Assembly: GCA_963816315.1 (NCBI GenBank)
Contig: CAWFJZ010000045.1
Coordinates: 1-64,000 of the forward strand
DNA from: CADEEN01 sp963816315
Lineage (GTDB): Bacteria > Pseudomonadota > Gammaproteobacteria > Burkholderiales > Burkholderiaceae_C
Direction: 5' to 3'
Length of the DNA stretch: 64,000 nt
Part shown: positions 62,601 through 64,000 of the stretch, one piece after another
Numbering within the stretch: the first letter of the stretch is position 1
How the letters are laid out: each line of letters opens with the position of its first letter
The notes under the pieces: model-generated
What the model saw: only the letters and a program-made list of their open reading frames with translations
What the model was told of the DNA's origin: nothing
Databases searched by the model: none
Program-made: the position numbers and the translations under genes

Positions 62601-62953
62601 ACGTGCAGCAGCTCGATCCGGCGCGCGGTGCTGCCGAGGTTGTCCACGCGCAGGTGCCAGAACCAGGCCGGCGCGCCGGCGGCGAGGCGCAGTGCGAGGC
62701 GCAGCCGCAGATCGCGCCAGGTGCCTTCAGCGGCGTTGTTGCCAAAGGCCAGCGGCGAGCGCGGGCCGAGCAACGGCACCAGCTCGACATTCGCGTTGTC
62801 GTCGCGCAAGCGCAGCCACAGGTTGGCCGGGCCGCCCTCGACCTCGTTGCCGACGAACAGGTTGACATGCACGTCGTGCAGGCGCAGGTGGCGCAGCGAG
62901 CCGTTGCGATTGAACTCGAATTGCAAACCGGCGGCGTTGTCGATCGAAGACAT
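59640..62953 (-). CDS. GH94-family glycoside phosphorylase-like protein (cellobiose phosphorylase / NdvB C-terminal type), two frameshifts
   Basis: About 1103 residues after correcting two +1 errors near 62260 and 59935. The N-terminal beta-sandwich (FEFNRNGSLRHLRLHDVHVNL, VGNEVEGGPANLWLRL) is followed by linker helices and the (alpha/alpha)6 barrel with GGGWGTRDVCQGPLEMLLALG, GDWPQWFMFFERERD, SHGDIVFWPLLGLARY and AYGHGDWNDSLQPVD, the GH94 active-site landmarks. The last frame (VLPPRLDGLRATLWVAQHEV) is the C-terminal jelly roll. Such enzymes phosphorolyse beta-glucosides or build cyclic beta-1,2-glucan. No GT84 synthase domain is seen. The linkage used is unknown. Confidence 0.85.
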
Positions 62954-62968
62954 CTCTTTTCCGCTTCC

Positions 62969-64000
62969 TCAGCGCTGAATCAGGGTGAGCGTGCCGGCCG
63001 TTGCCGGCACCACCAGAGTGCGAGCATTCCAAGACAGCTCGCGGCCGTCCGCCCGCGCGAGCGGCAGCGCGCCGTCGCCCGGCCATCGCAGTTGCACGCC
63101 GCCGCGCGCTTCGGGCAAAGCGCGTGCCAGCGTGAAGCGCCAGCCGTCGCTTGCGCGTTCGAGCTTGTAGCCGAGCACGCCGTAGGCGGTGGACAGGCCG
63201 CGCACTTCGAGCCCCTGCGTGAGCCACTCGGGCTTCCAGCCGGCGCCGACGACGATGCTCGCGTCGGCCTCTTGTTCATACGCGAACAGGTCGAGCGCAG
63301 AGCGCATGTAGTCCGACGCCACCCACGCATGCGGCAGGTCGCCGATGAAGGCGCGCTCGCGATAGCCGGGCCGCACGACCTCGGCCCACTGGTTCCACGC
63401 CGCGGGCCGTCGGTCGCGGAAGAAGAAGTCGAGCATCGCGTGTGCGCGCGCGCTTTGACCCATGCGGGCGAGCGCGCCGATGCTGCGCAACTCGTAGGGC
63501 GTGTAGTCCTTCCACTCGCGTTTGCCTTGCGCGCGCGCAAGCGACTCGCGCCAGTAGCGCTCGAACGTCGCGTCGAGCAGCGCGGGCGGCAGATCGGCCT
63601 GCACCGGGTTGAGCGCGATCGTCGTCGAGGTCGGGTCGAAGTCGCCGCGGTCTGCCGCGCCGGGAATGAAGTCGATGCGGTGGTGGGCCGCCGTGGCGAC
63701 GATCGACGCGGCGAGTTCGCGCTCGAACGAGTCCTTCCACGGCGACCAGCGTTGCGCCTCCGTCTCGTGGCCGAGCACACGCGCGATCAGGAGCGCGTCC
63801 TTGTAGCCGCGCAGGGCCCAGAAGTCGTCCCAGTACGAGTACGCCGCCTTGTCGGCGTAGCCCTCGTGGCTGATCGACGGCGGCATCAGGCCGAACAGAT
63901 GCGTCGCGGCCGGGCTCGCGGTTGCGCGCACTGCGCTCGCTCTGGCGCAAGCCTTCCTGATACGCCAGCACGCGCTGCACGGTCGGCCAGTGGCGCGCCA
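62969..64000 (-). CDS. Six-hairpin glycosidase-like protein, partial (N-terminus beyond window), one frameshift
   Basis: The gene enters from beyond base 64000 and ends at 62969, 16 bases before the GH94 start, so the two probably form an operon. The (alpha/alpha)6-barrel segment HEGYADKAAYSYWDDFWALRG, WKDSFERELAASI, YTPYELRSIGALARMGQ, and WNQWAEVVRPGYRERAFIGDLPHAW, with a terminal beta-sandwich, is like glucoamylase or GH116/GH65-type hairpin enzymes. An extra A near 63925 breaks the frame (QSER then VRATASPAATH). The exact family cannot be set without the N-terminus. Confidence 0.75.
   Translation of the reverse strand, partial: WRATGRPCSACWRIRKACARASAVRATASPAATHLFGLMPPSISHEGYADKAAYSYWDDFWALRGYKDALLIARVLGHETEAQRWSPWKDSFERELAASIVATAAHHRIDFIPGAADRGDFDPTSTTIALNPVQADLPPALLDATFERYWRESLARAQGKREWKDYTPYELRSIGALARMGQSARAHAMLDFFFRDRRPAAWNQWAEVVRPGYRERAFIGDLPHAWVASDYMRSALDLFAYEQEADASIVVGAGWKPEWLTQGLEVRGLSTAYGVLGYKLERASDGWRFTLARALPEARGGVQLRWPGDGALPLARADGRELSWNARTLVVPATAGTLTLIQR

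Overview
The window is about 64 kb of very GC-rich bacterial chromosome with dense, often overlapping genes. Protein content (gltX followed by tRNA-Ala/Glu/Asp, betaproteobacterial-type NirS, B12-dependent NrdJ, Anr/Dnr-type regulators) and the dispersed palindrome containing CGCCCTGAGCCTGTCGAAGG fit a betaproteobacterium of the order Burkholderiales, probably a Rubrivivax/Leptothrix-like facultative denitrifier. The order is a fairly secure inference; the genus is a guess.

Layout. 0-1.2 kb: 3' end of gltX and three tRNAs with a terminator. 1.4-8.4 kb: envelope glycan genes (a GT2 polyprenyl-phosphate glycosyltransferase, an ArnT-like transferase, GtrA, a YdjC/ChbG-like deacetylase) and a PAS histidine kinase with a receiver-only response regulator. 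8.4-13.4 kb: a Usp / ABC ATPase / FtsX-type permease / HlyD-type adaptor operon. 13.4-15.6 kb: a propionate CoA-transferase-like gene and a DUF2249 gene. 15.7-26.9 kb: an unusual respiratory cluster with two different heme-copper oxidase (HCO) subunit I-like genes, a CuA subunit II, two cytochrome b fusion proteins (one carrying 2Fe-2S and flavin reductase domains, one carrying two 4Fe-4S clusters and an MvhD-like domain), SCO, heme O synthase and a heme A synthase-like protein. 28-32.3 kb: a second, paralogous ABC/FtsX/HlyD operon, so the respiratory cluster sits between two homologous efflux operons. 32.5-37.8 kb: a Dnr-like regulator, nirS, a cytochrome c551 and a TonB receptor. 37.8-64 kb: a low-oxygen/stress block resembling the Burkholderia lxa type of locus (nitronate monooxygenase, intein-containing class II ribonucleotide reductase, two P-type ATPases, Hsp20, a two-component system, a Crp/Fnr regulator, BON, phosphoribosyltransferase and DJ-1 proteins), ending in GH94-type and six-hairpin glycosidase genes.

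How the genes fit together. NirS makes nitric oxide. Both HCO-like catalytic subunits lack the H-x-x-x-Y active-site tyrosine pattern of oxygen reductases and share an H-x-x-Q pattern instead, so a non-canonical NO-reductase role is a reasonable hypothesis. The cytochrome b fusions could feed them electrons from NAD(P)H or ferredoxin/thiol-type donors. Near-palindromic TTGAN-N4-NTCAA boxes, matching Fnr/Anr/Dnr sites, lie upstream of nirS/TonB, the nitronate monooxygenase, usp, the HCO cluster, BON and other genes, and suggest one oxygen/NO-responsive regulon.

Quality caveat. At least eleven reading frames are broken by a single extra base, and every clear case is a net +1. Restoring them recovers full-length proteins each time. 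This points to insertion-biased sequencing or assembly error rather than true gene decay, and affected genes are annotated at their restored extent.
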